This document shows, in pieces, positions 23,978-33,337 of a DNA stretch of 34,352 bases (positions are counted from its first letter, which is position 1; every line of letters begins with the position of its first letter). Origin of the DNA: Perkinsus olseni (Eukaryota; Perkinsozoa; Perkinsida). A model generated the notes under the pieces. The model ran no database searches, was not told where the DNA came from, and saw only the letters and a list, made by a program, of their open reading frames with translations. Where the stretch lies: the NCBI GenBank assembly GCA_013115125.1, contig JABANN010000375.1, positions 1 through 34,352 on the forward strand. The letters run 5' to 3'. Made by a program: the position numbers and the translations under genes.

Positions 23978-25722
23978 ATGGCGTCGTCGTCATCCGGTAG
24001 CAACTGGCCTCCTCCTGCCGGTCCTCCTGCTCCCCTTCCCACCTCACCTGTAGAGGACAGCACTATCGAGTATCATCAGGTAAAGATCCTACCAGTATCG
24101 GTATCTTAGAGGTTGTACTGGCAGGTCGTGCAATTCTCGTCTGGTGAAGAAAACCAGATGGAAGCCAGAGAAGATGAAGAAGGCTACCACGAGCCTGATA
24201 GCAGCGATGTCCCCACCGAGGAGGAGGAGGTGGTCACCCTGTAGCCTGCATGGGCGTTCGAACCCCCTCTTAGGACCCAACCCCAGCAGTAGTCACCTCA
24301 CCTACCTCACCCTACATACCATCGCGACGAAGCAGCAGTACCTCGGGTCTGGTCACCAGTGGTGGTAGTGGCTACTACCTCACAGCGGCCACTGGACACA
24401 GCCCTCACCCTCCAGGAGAGTACGAGGACCGATACTAGACTGTCGTTCAACTCGGTGTCATCAGGCAGCTGATGGCTTCGATGTTCCCTGATGTCATTTC
24501 TGCTATCGGAGACGCTCGGCAGTCAGAAGACTCCACTGGCTCTCGTCAGGGTGTCCCGGAGGAGGCCTCGGACGTCGAGTCATGGCGGGTCGGTTGTGGT
24601 TGTTATCATTCAGTGTCCTTCGTAGCTGCTCACCACTCAGGACTACTCTAATGACCTCCTAGCTGGTAAGAGCATCTTCTTCGGCCACAGGACCTCCGTC
24701 AACGTCATGCTTGTTATCGGAGGGGGTGGGTAGGGCAGTGCCATCATCAGGGCTGTTCATCCCTGCTGTAGGTAGCAAGCCCACTACCTTGCACGCCCAC
24801 TGGGAGGTCCTCTGCAGTTCCTTCTCGTACTTCGAGAACATGAAGGATTGCCGCATGAGGGAGTCCGTCGAAGGGGTTGTAAGTCCTCCTGTTATATTGT
24901 CATGGCATGCTGCTCTCTTAGGCCTACTTCCCGACTGATTCACCCCGAGCCTGGCTGACGCAACTCAAGCGTGTGTGAGTGCCCGCAGCAGCAGCATCAG
25001 CAGCAGCAGCACTCGGTAGGCTATCACCTCGCCATACTAGGTACCCTCCCTACCGCCAACTGGACTTTACTGATGCTGTGGAGGTCATATCATTGGTCGA
25101 TCGACTGCAGGCGTCGTGGTTATCGCGGGAACTGCAAGGGGTAAGCTCGGATACTCCTTCGTCGAGCAGCATCTTTGGTGCTAGGTGCTGTCTGATGAAT
25201 CATACGGAGATCAGCGGACCCCGGCTATTGCCGACATGCTGGCTGCCCACGGCCTTTCTGACGTAAGTGCCTGACGCTTGGCTAAGTTACACCTAGGGTC
25301 AGGTTGTGGCCTCGTGGTTTAATGAGAAGTATTGGCCCGCTCTCAACGCCTGGCGATGTGTCAGCGAGTGCAAGAACGTTCAGGCCCTCCGGTGTGCGGC
25401 ACTGTAAGGGGGCGAGGGAGGATACTGTAGAACGCTACTTGGGGACTCATCATCCGAATGTGACATGTCCACTACCCTTAGCATCCGTCTTCAAGGGGCT
25501 TATAGTGAGGGAGCATCAGGTCGATATTCCCTGCGCCGCCACAGTGCGCGATGGCGCTCCGTGGGTAGACTAGGGGACGCCCCAACCCACAATCTACCGG
25601 CCGTGGACTGGCGTGTCCAAACAAGTGTCTGGTCGCACTTCGCCTTTGTGCTTGGGAAGTTCGTGAGAGAGATCAAGGCACTCGAGTGGAACAGACCTAC
25701 TTTTTATAGTTTTCAATCATAA
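23978..25722 (+). CDS. Unrecognised 11-exon protein
   Basis: Eleven exons join in frame into 1242 nt, 413 residues: 23978-24079, 24125-24232, 24274-24419, 24465-24588, 24641-24665, 24751-24875, 24922-24974, 25041-25140, 25185-25262, 25303-25391 and 25431-25722. Introns are 39-85 nt. The first 140 residues are disordered and Pro/Ser/acid-rich (start MASSSSGSNWPPPAGPPAPL). The middle is folded-looking, with LFIPAVGSKPTTLHAHWEVL, AYFPTDSPRAWLTQLKRVYP, LDFTDAVEVISLVDRLQASW and ADMLAAHGLSD, likely helical. The tail is basic, then ends DWRVQTSVWSHFAFVLGKF and a helical segment. No family was recognised and no function is proposed. The exact ends of the 25-nt exon and of the last two introns are the least certain. 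Stop TAA. Confidence 0.72.
24985..25012 (+). repeat. Short CAG microsatellite in an intron
   Basis: A run of CAG/CAT triplets lies inside the seventh intron (24975-25040) of the 11-exon gene. It would not be translated if that intron is spliced. Confidence 0.8.
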
Positions 25723-26183
25723 ATCATTCGTTTATACCTAACTTATATATACCTAATTTCGACCTAATCATGATACATTCGTACGTCTCGCCTCTCTCCT
25801 GACAAATTTAACAAGCGGGCTAAAGTAGCTTCGGTCGTAACTTGGCGGCGATTATGCGATAGTGATTGGCACTGTGGCTCAGGGGAGTTTTGCCGGATCC
25901 CTCGTATCAGGTATGTGTGCCATGAGGCCGCCTCAACTAAGTCGCAGGTGGAGCAGTTGAGGAAGACTTTACGAGACGCTAAGATGGAGTCCAGGGGGCG
26001 TCAGAATCGGATATCGCGGATGAAGAGCGCCGGGGAAATATTTTATTCGTAGCATACAAGTCCTGTCACTTTCCAGAGGTCCCAATGTCATCAGGATAAC
26101 TGTGGACTTTCATTCTCACTACTCGGTGTGTTGTTGTCAATTCATCTAAGTGGATGGTGCGGCGGCCGGTAGTGATTATTGTT
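25723..26183. other. Intergenic stretch before the WD40 gene
   Basis: It begins AT-rich (25700-25780), as expected for a 3' UTR and end of transcription. A coding-looking piece VEQLRKTLRDAKMESRGRQN (about 25951-26030), after an AAGTCGCAG acceptor, could be an exon, but no start or partner exon was found. Confidence 0.4.
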
Positions 26184-27986
26184 ATGACTTCGGCTATTGC
26201 AAAGCAGCATCTCGTCAGTAACGGTAGGCCCACTACTGCGACAGCGTGACACTATTGCATCAGGCGATGGCTTGCCCACCGGCGCCACGACCGATACTTC
26301 CAACCGTCTGTTCACTCCGAAATTCGTACCTCTGTAGCTCTGGCATCGGGTCTGCCGGTAGTGGTTCAGGTGCTCACCCCTGGCATCAAGACTGAACGTC
26401 GAAGGAAAGCTGTTGAGGACTATATACAACCGGCTGAGGTGGGTGACGAGGAGTGTTGAGGGTTGATCTTGGGAGTGATGTCAGGTCTTCTGTGTCCGCT
26501 TCTCGCCTGATGATACTCTCATGGCTGCTTCTACCAGTAACGGACTCATTAAGATCTACAACTGTCGGGATGGAATGGAAGTCTATACGCTGCACTCGCG
26601 ACATACCGGTATGACTGGGCGAATGCTCTGCGGCGGCTATGGAGCGACGCGTTTCACAGGCGACATCGTCCAACCGATAACGCAAGTCCGCTGGCGTCCT
26701 GGAGGCAGCTCAGCGAAGACTAAGAACGTTTTGGTCAGTGTGAATGCTGAAGGAGTGGTAGGAGGTCATCGACTTCAGCGTTTTGCCGTGGAGGGGAATC
26801 CTACAGGTTTCTCACTGGCATGTTACCACCGGTACGTGCATGCATGAGGATACTGAAGAGGGGAATCAGCTCTTCTGTGTGGACTACTCGACAGATGGAA
26901 GCCAGTTCGCCACAGCGGGGAGGGAGAGGTGGCGTTCAGCATTGCTGAGCATGCTGGTGATTTGGACTTTGCGTCAGGGGCGTGTCTGTCTACGATGAGA
27001 ACACCAAGGCGTTGATCACGACTCTGAAAGGTGGAGATAGCCTGCACACTCCGGGCCATTCCAACAGAGTTTTCAGTCTCAAGTGACGAGCTAGTCGGAT
27101 GGCTGATGATGATGGTGGGTTTTGCTGTTTGCTGCTCAGATATCATCCGAAGGACCCGAATGTGATAATTACAGGCGGCTGGGACAACACTGTACAGTTT
27201 TGGGACGTCAGGAAGGGGTATAGTGTTCGCTCAATATTCGGTGAGTCAGGGTCGCGGAAATTGTTTAAAGTTTTCTCGTGGTGCACTGGTGACCCGGGCT
27301 GGTGCTCGGTCAGGACTTCAAATCCTGGGGCGTCGGGAGGCGCAGGCGTTCGATTCGCCCTCCGGTGCGTTTTCTTGTATTTTTTCTGACGCGTCTTCCT
27401 GTCAAGCCACGCGCAGGTTGCTCCTTAGGTCCGCATATCTGTGGTGACAGCGTAGACATCAGCAATGATGGTAAACGCATCCTAACGGGTAGTTGGAGGA
27501 TTGACAGGCAACTGCAAATTTGGGATTATGCGGAGGGAACTCTTATCGAGGACATACCGTGGAGGACCGGGGTGGGCAATAATCTCCTCCGGGCTGTCGT
27601 GCGGTGGTGATACTGAGGCAGCCAGAGAGTCCTCAGGCCTCCGTCACCCAGCCATGCATGCTCTACGCAGCACAGTTCAACAAGGGCCCTCGCTCTGGAG
27701 AGCTCATCTGTGCTGGTGGTAGCGGCGCCAATGAGGCCAAGGTCATGCACAGCAAAGGTCCAGTAGGACACCCCGATGCCTGGACGACTATCGGGACAGT
27801 GACAGGTTAGCTCGAGCTACCCGCGTCCGACTGAAGGGTCCATCAGGTGTGGATAAGGGCTGCTTTACAGTTGACTTCTCCTCTGGGGACTCCGCTGCGC
27901 CGGAGTTGGTGGCCCTGGGTGGTGGTGACGGTGTCGTTCGTGTGATGGAAATCGGCTATGAAGATGAGGGAGAGGAGGTCTTGTGA
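26184..27986 (+). CDS. WD40-repeat beta-propeller protein
   Basis: Scaffold protein with several WD40 repeats. Eleven exons (first 26184-26223, last 27847-27986) join to 1188 nt, 395 residues. Repeat landmarks: VFCVRFSPDDTLMAASTSNG and IKIYNCRDG; VRWRPGG with HWHVTTGTC; FCVDYSTDGSQFATAG; TPGHSNRVFSLKYHPKDPN; ITGGWDNTVQFWDVRKG; GPHICGDSVDISNDGKRILT then GSWR and LQIWDYAEG; QPCMLYAAQFNKG with CAGGSGANEAKV; and FTVDFSSG with LGGGDGVVRVMEIG. The GGWDNTVQFWDVR and TGSWR-LQIWD blocks recur in a conserved WD40 family of protists and algae, but I cannot name an orthologue. Most introns are 40-57 nt. The eighth (27241-27428, 188 nt) is longer because it contains a complete tRNA-Sec. The ATG at 26184 is the first in-frame start found; an upstream exon is possible. 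Stop TGA. Confidence 0.9.
27283..27369 (+). tRNA. trnU(UCA): Selenocysteine tRNA (anticodon UCA), intronic copy
   Basis: All 87 bases are identical to the tRNA-Sec at 6527, with the same 9/4 fold, 6-bp D stem, UCA anticodon and long variable arm. It lies in intron 8 of the WD40 gene in the sense direction, 42 nt after the donor and 59 nt before the acceptor. Outside the tRNA the flanks differ from the first copy except for GTGGT upstream and a T run downstream. Confidence 0.92.
27370..27373 (+). terminator. Pol III terminator of the intronic tRNA-Sec
   Basis: Four T residues follow the discriminator base, then C. Four is the minimum RNA polymerase III usually accepts, so termination may be weaker than at the first copy. 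A six-T run follows a few bases later. Confidence 0.6.
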
Positions 27987-28797
27987 GACCCATGGCTCCA
28001 TGTGTGATTCGTATCTCGGCTGAGTGATGGTGTTGTGTTGGAAGTAACGTACGTTGTGTCGTGTCCCACTTCCCTCAGGCCACCGTCGACTGCGCCTAGA
28101 CCTGTCAATAGTCTACCCTAGCCTCACGGGGTATGCCGTTGAGAACGCATTCGTATAGTATAATATAGCGGGGCATGCACACTAGCTTAAAGGGGACACT
28201 CCGGGCCTCTGACCTGAGACTTTGCGCGTCGCGCATTCGCGCGCGCCTATATGATCGATTTCTAAAATCTTTGCGGCGGTGGGATGTGGATTGAGAATAT
28301 CAATGTGAACGGGCCTCAGTCATGGCATCCGTTGTGTCTACCTCATCATCAGTCTGAAGAATCCTCCGTGAGTCGATTACACGACGTGGTTTGCGTGACG
28401 ATACCCGTGCACGGGTGAGACTCTCACCGTGAGAGTGGTCAGTTACCGCTGGTAACAGCAAGATCCGTACTGATGTTGGGACATGCCGGAGGACGAGCGG
28501 ATCGACCTCCTACGAGGGGCGCTGCAGACTTTCCGAATGTGGTCTCTTAGACCGCCCAGGCTTCTAGCTTCTCATGTGTGTTCATGTCTGCCGTATCTCC
28601 GTGATTGTAAAGCACTTGTGTTGTTGTTTTTTGCAGAGGCATTCTTCGTACTCATTGGGGGGGCACCTGCCCGACTATCTATCTCCTAGCTTATCATCAC
28701 CGCGATAGTGCTCTCACGTGTATCGTCGTCTTAGCTTGAGTCTTTTATCCGGCCTTTGGGCCTGGAAACAACCGAAACAAAGAAGAAGAACATTCTG
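27987..28797. other. Intergenic stretch with inverted repeats
   Basis: No firm gene. A frame from ATG 28483 (MPEDERIDLLRGALQTFR) looks coding for about 18 residues and could be an early exon, but it was not joined to a neighbour. A CpG-rich alternating run (GCGCGTCGCGCATTCGCGCG) lies near 28226-28246. The region should contain the promoter of the 2H gene. Confidence 0.4.
28414..28456. repeat. Cluster of perfect short inverted repeats
   Basis: GGTGAGA, C, TCTCACC (28414-28428) overlaps ACTCTCAC, C, GTGAGAGT (28420-28436), so the middle arm can pair with either side. A second, separate pair GTTACC, GCT, GGTAAC lies at 28442-28456. This may be a protein-binding site or an RNA structure upstream of the 2H gene; no factor can be named. 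Confidence 0.55.
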
Positions 28798-30341
28798 ATG
28801 GCTGCTACAACACTCGTCCCCGCCCCTACTATGATAACCCGGCGGCCAGGAAGTGAAGCAGGAGGGCTGAGAGAAGGCAGCAGCAGCAGCGAGATCTCAG
28901 CGCAGGGGGAGGAGAGCTCTGCTGAGGAAGGTTTTTGTAGAGGCCACATGAGAGAACTCATAGTGTATGTGGAACCTCGCAAGGACTCGGAGTTATACCG
29001 CAGATTGGCTAGGGCTAGGAAGGAGGTACAACGGGTCAGTGGTCATTGGCAGAGGCGAGGGGAGTGCGCTCACTTGCCCGTAGACGTTAGTGGTTGTTCA
29101 TTTAACCGATGGTTCACGGGCTCTCTATCCTCAGGCGTTGGCCCTGTTCGGACCTGACGAGAGCTACCTCTACGGTTTGCATTCTAGTGTCACTGGCTTC
29201 TTCACAGCATCTACTGAGGAAGCACAAGGTAAGCCGCTAAGGGCCCTCCACGGTAGCTCAGGCGTCTGTTCCCTCTCCTTAGCCGTCTTGTTGGAGCTGC
29301 ATTGGGCATTCTTGCCCTCGTTGGAGTCCTCTCATGGCCGCGGCATGACGCGACTGGACGATGCTGCTGCTGCCTGCACTGCTGGTCTCCCAGCACTGCG
29401 TAGTACTGGCAGCAGTAGCACGGTGTCGTCCCTCTGCAGTGCTTTTGCTGATGAACAATCTCCAAGCAGTCTAGCTAGCATGGTGAGTAGCAGCGACGGA
29501 GCAGCCCTAGCTCGGTATACTCTGCGCTACTATAGTATGCTCGCTGCTAGGGGTTCCCCCGATGACCTTGTAGACTCCTCGCCTCTGTAGGTGACAGCAG
29601 CAAGCTCCGACTATCCTGCCTGTGTCGCCAAGGGTGAGGTAGATGTTGATGATGAGCCTAAGGATGATAACACAGTAGTGGTGGATGATGCGGCTCCTGT
29701 AATAAACTCGGCATGGGTTGGCATCGGCTGCCTAGGAGATTGGTCCTTTTTTCAGCAGTCAGTGGCCGCGGACACCCCTCCTGTGAGGGTGGAAGACCTT
29801 CTTGTATCACCGGACGGGTAGGGACCTTTGGCTGATGGATCCGGACTGAGAGCACTTCTCAGGTGTGTGCTGCTGAGCATTCGATATGACCAGATCTTGG
29901 ACAATGTTCGCTCCGCCGTCACTGGTCTTACCAAAGGTAACGCTGTTCGAGCTAGCTCCGGCTGCAAATTTCATCAGTGTAACAATGGCAGATAAGATTC
30001 GATATAAGAAGCGTTCTCATCTCACGTTGGCCAAAAATCGGCTAGGAGAGGAGGGCGCCGCTGTATTAGACTTCTACAGGAAGCAACTGTAAGGGACAGA
30101 CGATCGGCGATGCTTCTCCTAGGACCTTACTACTGCTGCTATGGCCTCAGTGGTCGTCCAGCCTCCGAGTTCGAACCCACTACTGGGTGGGATCTTGTCG
30201 TCTATGAGCGGACATTCCGAAGTGTTAGCTTGGAGGAGCAGGGCCCGCATGTTTTGAATGTAAGAAGGCGCCTGAGAATCATATCATTAATGCTTTACGA
30301 TGCCCCTTTCACAGGAGCTCGTTCGCTTCCCTCTGCAGTAG
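28798..30341 (+). CDS. 2H-phosphoesterase-superfamily-like protein
   Basis: Eight exons (28798-29034, 29084-29228, 29283-29569, 29633-29817, 29863-29936, 29992-30088, 30151-30259, 30315-30341) join to 1161 nt, 386 residues. The two HxS/T motifs of 2H (LigT-like) phosphoesterases are both present: YGLHSSVTGFF with H111 and S113, and KKRSHLTLAKN with H319 and T321. In the family these two histidines act on 2',3'-cyclic phosphates or similar RNA or nucleotide ends. The protein begins with a disordered Ser/Glu-rich segment, then RELIVYVEPRKDSELYRRLA and VVHLTDGSRALYPQALALFG. A long Ser/Ala-rich and acidic insert separates the motifs. It ends WDLVVYERTF, then GPHVLNELVRFPLQ. No signal peptide is visible. 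The substrate is unknown. The exon 3 to 4 junction is the least certain. Stop TAG. Confidence 0.78.
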
Positions 30342-30384
30342 AAGCTGTTCTCGAGGCCAGTCGTTCGACTATCATCGACAAGTT

Positions 30385-30738
30385 ATGGATATACTGCACA
30401 GCATCCTACTTGTTAACAGAGATGACATCGACAACACACAGGTCTCAGGATAGTAGTGGTAGTAGTTCTCACAGCTGTCCCCGCTCCTCGAGGGTGTGGA
30501 TCCCGTCTACTTGCATTGGAATCATTTTCATTCTTTCCTTATTAACGACTCCATGCTGATGATGAGCCCGATACACTTCCTTACTTTTACTATCCATTCA
30601 TGGCTCTTCTTCCTATTCCTGGTATCTATTCTTCTACTGCTGTACTTCCTACTACTAACTGGTGGAACGGTTGATCGATTACTGTTTTGTTCCACCATCC
30701 TACCTCATTACAAGCGTTGCTATAGGCTCGCATTATGA
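30385..30738 (+). CDS. Possible small membrane protein
   Basis: ATG 30385 starts MDILHSILLVNRDDIDNTQ. Removing a 33-nt GT-AG intron (30442-30474) joins it in frame to LSPLLEGVDPVYLHWNHFHS and then a very hydrophobic run (WLFFLFLVSILLLLYFLLLT), ending TGA 30738. The helix and the single membrane span look coherent. The pyrimidine-rich DNA could also be untranslated sequence whose frame merely happens to be hydrophobic. The intron would be shorter than nearly all others here. Confidence 0.28.
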
Positions 30739-31678
30739 TAAACACGTAGCGGTCGGGGAGGCTCGGAAGGACCTTCGATTTTGTATGGATGTTGCGCAGA
30801 TTGTTGGCCGCTTATACTGATGATAAATGGAGCTGCCCATAATAATAGAATATATTGATGTTAGCACCGGTTTTTATTAACGACAAATATTGATGTAGAA
30901 ATCGTCATTCAACTCTGTAGTATTCTAGGCTAATCGGAAGCTTGTAAGTAGCTGCTCTCCTTGCTCGAGATTTCAATATTAGATTTCTCGAGTCAAAGCC
31001 TCATCCGATCGATGCTGGTCGGGGATTACTTCCCTTTACCTGGGCTACTATTTTGCTGTAATGACGTGCTAGTACGAACGGAAGTGTTCAAGTCCGTTGA
31101 GATTAAATATTCATTGACGCGACCGTAAGGTCCGACTTACCGTGATTGCGATCCGCATGTTGCTGCTGACAATAGCGTTTGCTATCGTCGAAAAAGTATT
31201 GATCGAGTATCCCTCACGTGATGCTGGTGAGCGGCTCTCTTGTGGAGTGGTAAACCGGCTGCGTGATATCGATCTTTATGCAAGTTGAGATGAGCTCGAC
31301 CGTCATTGATTGTGCATAAGTATCCGGAATAGCCTCTGGGAGGGATTCTGTTCGGGGGTGCATTAAACGTATCTACGATTGCCACTGTAATACCCCTATG
31401 TATTGACAAACGGGCCTATGTGTAGTGTTATCGTCAGTCACAAATTCATGTCGGTGGGAGAGATCTGAGCTCAGCTCTGACCGTAGGAAGTCGCTTAAAA
31501 AGGGTCGGTAGTCTTCCGCTGGGGAACTTCCGGTGAACTTCACTTATTCCGTTTTCTGGGCATTCATACAGCTCTCTTGTCAGAAGACTTGCTCGGGGTG
31601 GAACCTTTCGAGTTCTGTTAGTGTAAGGTTCATTGCATGCGCCTTACTCAAGTTGAGCTACGGTATCAGTAGCTCTCA
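30739..31678. other. Intergenic stretch without a recognised gene
   Basis: AT-rich at first (30820-30900), later mixed. Frames such as 31182-31409 (minus) have no motifs. I looked for snRNA signatures (U1, U2, U4, U5, U6) and saw none. Confidence 0.5.
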
Positions 31679-31751
31679 GCCTTCTTAGCTTAGTTGGTAG
31701 AGCACCCGCTTAGTAAGCGGGAGGTCGTCGGTTCAACTCCGGCAGAAGGCT
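31679..31751 (+). tRNA. trnT(AGU): Threonine tRNA (anticodon AGU)
   Basis: The 73 bases form a standard cloverleaf. The acceptor stem is GCCTTCT/AGAAGGC (7 bp), the D stem GCTT/GAGC, and the anticodon stem CCCGC/GCGGG with loop TTAGTAA, anticodon AGU for Thr. The T stem is GTCGG/CCGGC with loop TTCAACT, and the discriminator is T. A and B boxes are intact and there is no intron. It ends only 47 nt before the start codon of the next gene. Confidence 0.96.
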
Positions 31752-31757
31752 TTGTGC

Positions 31758-31764
31758 TTTTTTT
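31758..31764 (+). terminator. Pol III terminator of tRNA-Thr
   Basis: Seven T residues lie six bases after the tRNA. They are flanked by GTGC and GCAC, which could form a small hairpin around the T run. Confidence 0.75.
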
Positions 31765-31798
31765 GCACAGCGGGCGGTAGATACACAGTTTTTTGAAG

Positions 31799-33035
31799 AT
31801 GACTCACCCACCGACGGCGTTACTTCATAGCCGCTCCCTGGAGGTCTGGCAGAGTGCGGAGGATGACTACGATTCAGCGCTTGAGGTGGGAATGTCAAGT
31901 TTGGGTCTCGAGTGAGCAACTGACGGAGCACGTCAATCCAAGACAGACACTTGCAGCATGCCAGGTTGTTGGAAAGAGGCGAAAGGCATGGCCTCTGTTG
32001 CGAGATCTAGAGAGGATCAGGAAAGAGGTGTTGATGCAGCTCTGCACTTTTCGGGGATGGTATGTATTATCGACTGTCGCCTTTGGGCTTTACTTTCAGT
32101 TTGGCGAGTCTGACGAGGGATTGACTTTTGAGACCCTGACGCAGATTGTGAAGTGGAAGATAACACGAGGAAAATTTCGCCCGCTGATGAAACTGGTAGA
32201 AGGGACTGAAAGAGTGTTTCAGTTCGTCAGCCATGTCGGACATTTTGGGGTGCCTCGCTTCTTCTCACTGGCTGAGGCGTCGAGGCATTGACTCGGCCTC
32301 CATTGACTTCGCAGGGTATGTCCGTCGCGCAACTTCCACACATTGTGTAGGTTCAAAGTAACTCAGAGGCAGCAGTGGAGGATGCGTGGACGGCCGCCAA
32401 CGCAAAGGTGGGAGGCGGCCGAGTTCGCCAGGAGCTTCTCTTCTAATTCCTCTTACCCAGCTCAGCCGGGGCGACCTCCTTGGCGCAATGTTGGCTCTCA
32501 CCTCTCTCAGAGGTAAGCATTTCCCCAACCTTATCCGATAGCGTTACGATACGAACGGGTTTCATTTTGCTGTTACTCTTCGATCAACGAGGGTTAAGTC
32601 CGCCCTGAGTGAATCGGACCTGCTGCCCTTCTCGCATAGGAGTGGGAGTGGCGACAGCGAGCGCAGTACTGTCGGCGCGGGAACCCAGAATCCCATTTAT
32701 GAGCGACGAAGCCATCTTAGCTTGCGAAGTCCCACGGAAGTAAGTTCAGTGCCTCAGCTTGACTCAGTTCTAGAATGATCCTGTCCCGGTATGATATTTC
32801 GACGTACGAAGAAGTCTTCGTCCGCCTAACAAAAACGGCTAAGGAGCTGCAGGCATTGGAAGGTGGTGATCGATGGTCACCAGAGAGGGTAGGGTAGTCG
32901 TCCGACGGACGACGCCCCTTTTCTGGTTACTCAGCTACTCGGATACAGGTCCAAAGATGCCTTTGGGCGATCAATAATAAACCGAAGGACTCTGGTGGCC
33001 AATGTGAAACTGGCAAGCGGAAACGTGAGAGTTGA
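31799..33035 (+). CDS. Conserved unnamed eukaryotic protein with RGKFRP and GVGxATAS motifs
   Basis: Eight exons (31799-31885, 31965-32027, 32100-32195, 32351-32407, 32461-32512, 32640-32739, 32774-32888, 32949-33035) join to 657 nt, 218 residues. The order of motifs matches a conserved eukaryotic family without a settled name: SLEVWQSAEDDYDSALE; LTQIVKWKITRGKFRPLMKL (63-82); VQSNSEAAVEDAW; LTSLRGVGVATASAVLSA (114-131); IPFMSDEA (136-143); YDISTYEEV; and RWSPERVQRCLWA near the end. GVGxATAS resembles the hairpin of helix-hairpin-helix DNA-binding or glycosylase folds, but no catalytic residue can be assigned. It is all helical in appearance, with no signal or membrane span. Introns vary from 34 to 155 nt. 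The smallest (32740-32773) has an alternative acceptor six bases earlier that also keeps frame. Stop TGA. Confidence 0.82.
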
Positions 33036-33337
33036 ATCCACTGTGTCGCGGTGCCGACGCTGCATTACTTTAATTCTAGCCCCGCTACTGTAGCGGCGCT
33101 ACATCGCTTGTTTTGAGTGGACGAGTTGAACACATCGGGCGTCAGAGGGGAGTTTGCAAATGTAGGATTCTGCGTCAGAATTCCTGAAGGCCTTCATAAC
33201 AACTCCTTAGTAAGATGAAACAAAACACTGGTATTCAAAGACAAGCCGAGCACCCCGCTGAGTATCGCCTCTGGGAGGCCAAACAAAATCATCCGCCGAT
33301 TGTAGTAGTTGTAACCTCTCTCCTCCCTAGCAGTCTA
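33036..33337. promoter_or_regulatory. Intergenic region before the intronless gene
   Basis: About 300 bp without a gene. It ends in a pyrimidine-rich acceptor (CTCTCTCCTCCCTAG, 33316-33330) seven bases before the chosen ATG, again suggesting a 5' intron or trans-splice site. Confidence 0.45.

Noticed and set aside
25575-25660. COMM-domain-like DWRV motif at the end of the 11-exon protein
   Set aside because: Only the short Leu-Pro-x-Val-Asp-Trp-Arg string matches; the strand pattern of a COMM domain does not follow.
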